Shown piece after piece: positions 46,923 through 48,076 of a stretch of DNA of 48,076 nt; position 1 is the stretch's first letter, and each line of letters begins with the position of its first letter. The notes beneath the pieces are model-generated. The model searched no databases. It was not told where the DNA came from and worked only from the letters and a program-made list of their open reading frames with translations. The translations under genes were made by a program, and so were the position numbers. Source of the DNA: a virus; IMG/VR virus record IMGVR_UViG_3300020203_000023, positions 1 through 48,076 of that record. One strand, written 5' to 3'.

Positions 46923-46958
46923 ACCCAGGACCTCCTGGGTCGGAGAGTGATACTCTCC
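46923..46958 (+). promoter_or_regulatory. Tandem hairpins between genes
   Basis: ACCCAGGA-cc-TCCTGGGT (46923-46940) and GGAGAGT-gat-ACTCTCC (46942-46958), back to back with no T-run. They may be mRNA-stabilising or processing hairpins between 46341-46913 and the MKY genes that follow. Confidence 0.55.
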
Positions 46959-46984
46959 CTGATGAGATCTCGAGGAGATAGTAT

Positions 46985-47248
46985 ATGACAGCCTACTATA
47001 TCAGTCTGAAAAGGCCGAACAGTGCGCAGCGGCTAACTAGGGAAGGCCCATCAGGGGCGTCTCATCGACTGGGATGGAACTACGCTACAGAAAAGACCGA
47101 ATGGATGCAGAAGCTCACGCGCCAGTTCGCGGCCCACCTTGGCTTCGAGTATCAGACAGCAGGGCCGTTCTATTCTCTCGAGGAAGTGCTAGAGTGTGAT
47201 TTACTTTGCTCAGAACTCAGAGCAACAATCATAAAAGACTTGTTATGA
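46985..47248 (+). CDS. MKY-family protein, class C
   Basis: 87 residues with GAGGAG upstream. MTAYYISLKRPNSAQRLTRE start; end FYSLEEVLECDLLCSELRAT then IIKDLL. First member after the island; its start resembles the internal module of the long 42260 protein. Overlaps the next gene by 4 nt. Confidence 0.66.
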   Translation: MTAYYISLKRPNSAQRLTREGPSGASHRLGWNYATEKTEWMQKLTRQFAAHLGFEYQTAGPFYSLEEVLECDLLCSELRATIIKDLL

Positions 47249-47523
47249 AGTATCAGCTCTGGACAGTCAACGGGCTTCTTACGCCTCCAGGCTGGATACT
47301 GTCCAAGACAGACCTCGTCACTGGAGAATACTGGGACTTCATCATCTGGGCAAACAAAAGGCTTCAACCATCATGGCGTCCGTCTGACTGGCATAAGCCC
47401 ATCCACCACCCTAGCGACTTCATTCGATGCGTCATAGGAGAATACGATACTCTAGATGAAGTGATTGAAGCATGTTGTACAGACCAAGATAAAGGTGCTA
47501 CGGTTCTCAAGGCATTAATCTAA
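47245..47523 (+). CDS. MKY-family protein, class C
   Basis: 92 residues from ATG 47245. MKYQLWTVNGLLTPPGWILS, KTDLVTGEYWDFIIWANKRL, end YDTLDEVIEACCTDQDKGAT then VLKALI. The core K-[TM]-D-x-V-[TS]-G-[ED]-x-W-D-F is shared with the next gene. Confidence 0.67.
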   Translation: MKYQLWTVNGLLTPPGWILSKTDLVTGEYWDFIIWANKRLQPSWRPSDWHKPIHHPSDFIRCVIGEYDTLDEVIEACCTDQDKGATVLKALI

Positions 47524-47801
47524 TGAAGTACGAGCTCTACTACGTCGAGATGCAAGGAAAGTTCTATAGACGTTTGATGCTGTCTAAGATGGACCCCGTG
47601 AGTGGAGATCACTGGGACTTCGTGGGGCTTGATGTATTCAGCCCTCGGCGGCAGTGGAAACAGACTAATTGGGAAAACCCGAATTCGCCGATGTACCACT
47701 GTAGTGAGATGTTAGGCTCGTTCGACTCTCTAGAGCAGGTGCTTGAGAGCAAGCATCTAGATTCTGAATTGAGAGAACAGATCATCGAGGTATTGGTCTA
47801 A
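47523..47801 (+). CDS. MKY-family protein, class C
   Basis: 92 residues, one-base overlap on each side. MKYELYYVEMQGKFYRRLML, SKMDPVSGDHWDFVGLDVFS, end FDSLEQVLESKHLDSELREQ then IIEVLV. Duplicate-like relation to 47245. Confidence 0.67.
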   Translation: MKYELYYVEMQGKFYRRLMLSKMDPVSGDHWDFVGLDVFSPRRQWKQTNWENPNSPMYHCSEMLGSFDSLEQVLESKHLDSELREQIIEVLV

Positions 47802-48037
47802 TGAAGTATCAGATAACTACATTCGATCTCAGTTGGCCACTACTAAACACTCAGTGTTTGATCAGAGCAGATGTCAACTCTTGGTCTGCTTTGTCTACTC
47901 GTGGATTCGAATACTGGAACCCTACAGAGCGGCCAGGGCGTATCATTGTCGCAGAGTTCGACTCTATTGAGGAAGTCTTAGAGTACAAAGATCTGGGAGT
48001 CGATCTTAGAGCTCGAATCATTAAGCACCTCTTATGA
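47801..48037 (+). CDS. MKY-family protein, class C
   Basis: 78 residues. MKYQITTFDLSWPLLNTQCL start, FEYWNPTERPGRIIVAE middle, end FDSIEEVLEYKDLGVDLRAR then IIKHLL. Overlaps the next start by 4 nt. Confidence 0.67.
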   Translation: MKYQITTFDLSWPLLNTQCLIRADVNSWSALSTRGFEYWNPTERPGRIIVAEFDSIEEVLEYKDLGVDLRARIIKHLL

Positions 48038-48076
48038 AATACCGAATAACCAGATTCCGTACAGTCGGTGAGCGAC
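48034..48076 (+). CDS. MKY-family protein, cut by the right edge
   Basis: ATG 48034 in a 4-nt overlap; the visible 14 residues MKYRITRFRTVGER follow the family start. The array therefore continues beyond the window. Confidence 0.6.
   Translation, partial: MKYRITRFRTVGER

Overview
The window is a continuous piece of a large tailed-phage genome, probably from a contractile-tailed (myovirus-type) phage of a Gram-negative host. It holds a recognisable portal, large terminase subunit, tail sheath, likely major capsid protein, maturation-type proteases and a set of fibre-like proteins. Genes are tightly packed, start-stop overlaps of 1 or 4 nt are common, and start sites carry AGGAG-type ribosome binding sites. 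No tRNA, rRNA, CRISPR array, integrase or bacterial chromosomal gene was found. The host cannot be named from the sequence alone.

Layout. (i) 1-9.7 kb, mixed strands: a DNA primase cut by the left edge; the probable major capsid gene flanked by two homing endonuclease genes; a minus-strand operon of small nucleic-acid enzymes (DEDD exonuclease, HAD phosphatase); and three short plus-strand genes. (ii) 9.7-24.5 kb, minus strand: a zinc/helix-turn-helix protein, portal, terminase large subunit, a thymine-hypermodification-type protein lodged between the terminase genes, probable terminase small subunit, tail sheath, a ClpP-like protease and several unassigned virion-type proteins. (iii) 24.6-36.6 kb, plus strand: a second (prohead-type) protease, virion proteins, three fibre-like proteins interrupted by a third homing endonuclease, a papain/NlpC-like protein, a membrane protein and RNase H. 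(iv) 36.6-42.8 kb: a run of 25 tiny, mostly translationally coupled plus-strand genes that all belong to one diverged paralogous family (called the MKY family here). Further members lie at 1.2, 6.3, 8.2 and 47-48 kb, giving about 33 in the window. (v) 42.8-47.0 kb: an island of different style, with a 15-bp tandem repeat, tandem sigma-54-like elements, six copies of a roughly 45-bp promoter-like repeat each upstream of a gene or gene group, rho-independent terminators and short genes. (vi) 47.0-48.1 kb: the MKY family resumes and runs off the right edge.

The two most unusual things are the MKY family and a stretch of 783 bp (43104-43886) that contains not one GA or TC dinucleotide, although AG and CT are common there. 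It spans one complete gene that encodes no Asp or Glu and the first half of the next gene. A third gene nearby (44250-44519) is only partly depleted. Together with the predicted thymine-hypermodification protein next to terminase, this suggests either a sequence-level defence-avoidance strategy or import from a phage that has one.

Functions given below rest on motifs read by eye. Where no family is recognised this is stated.
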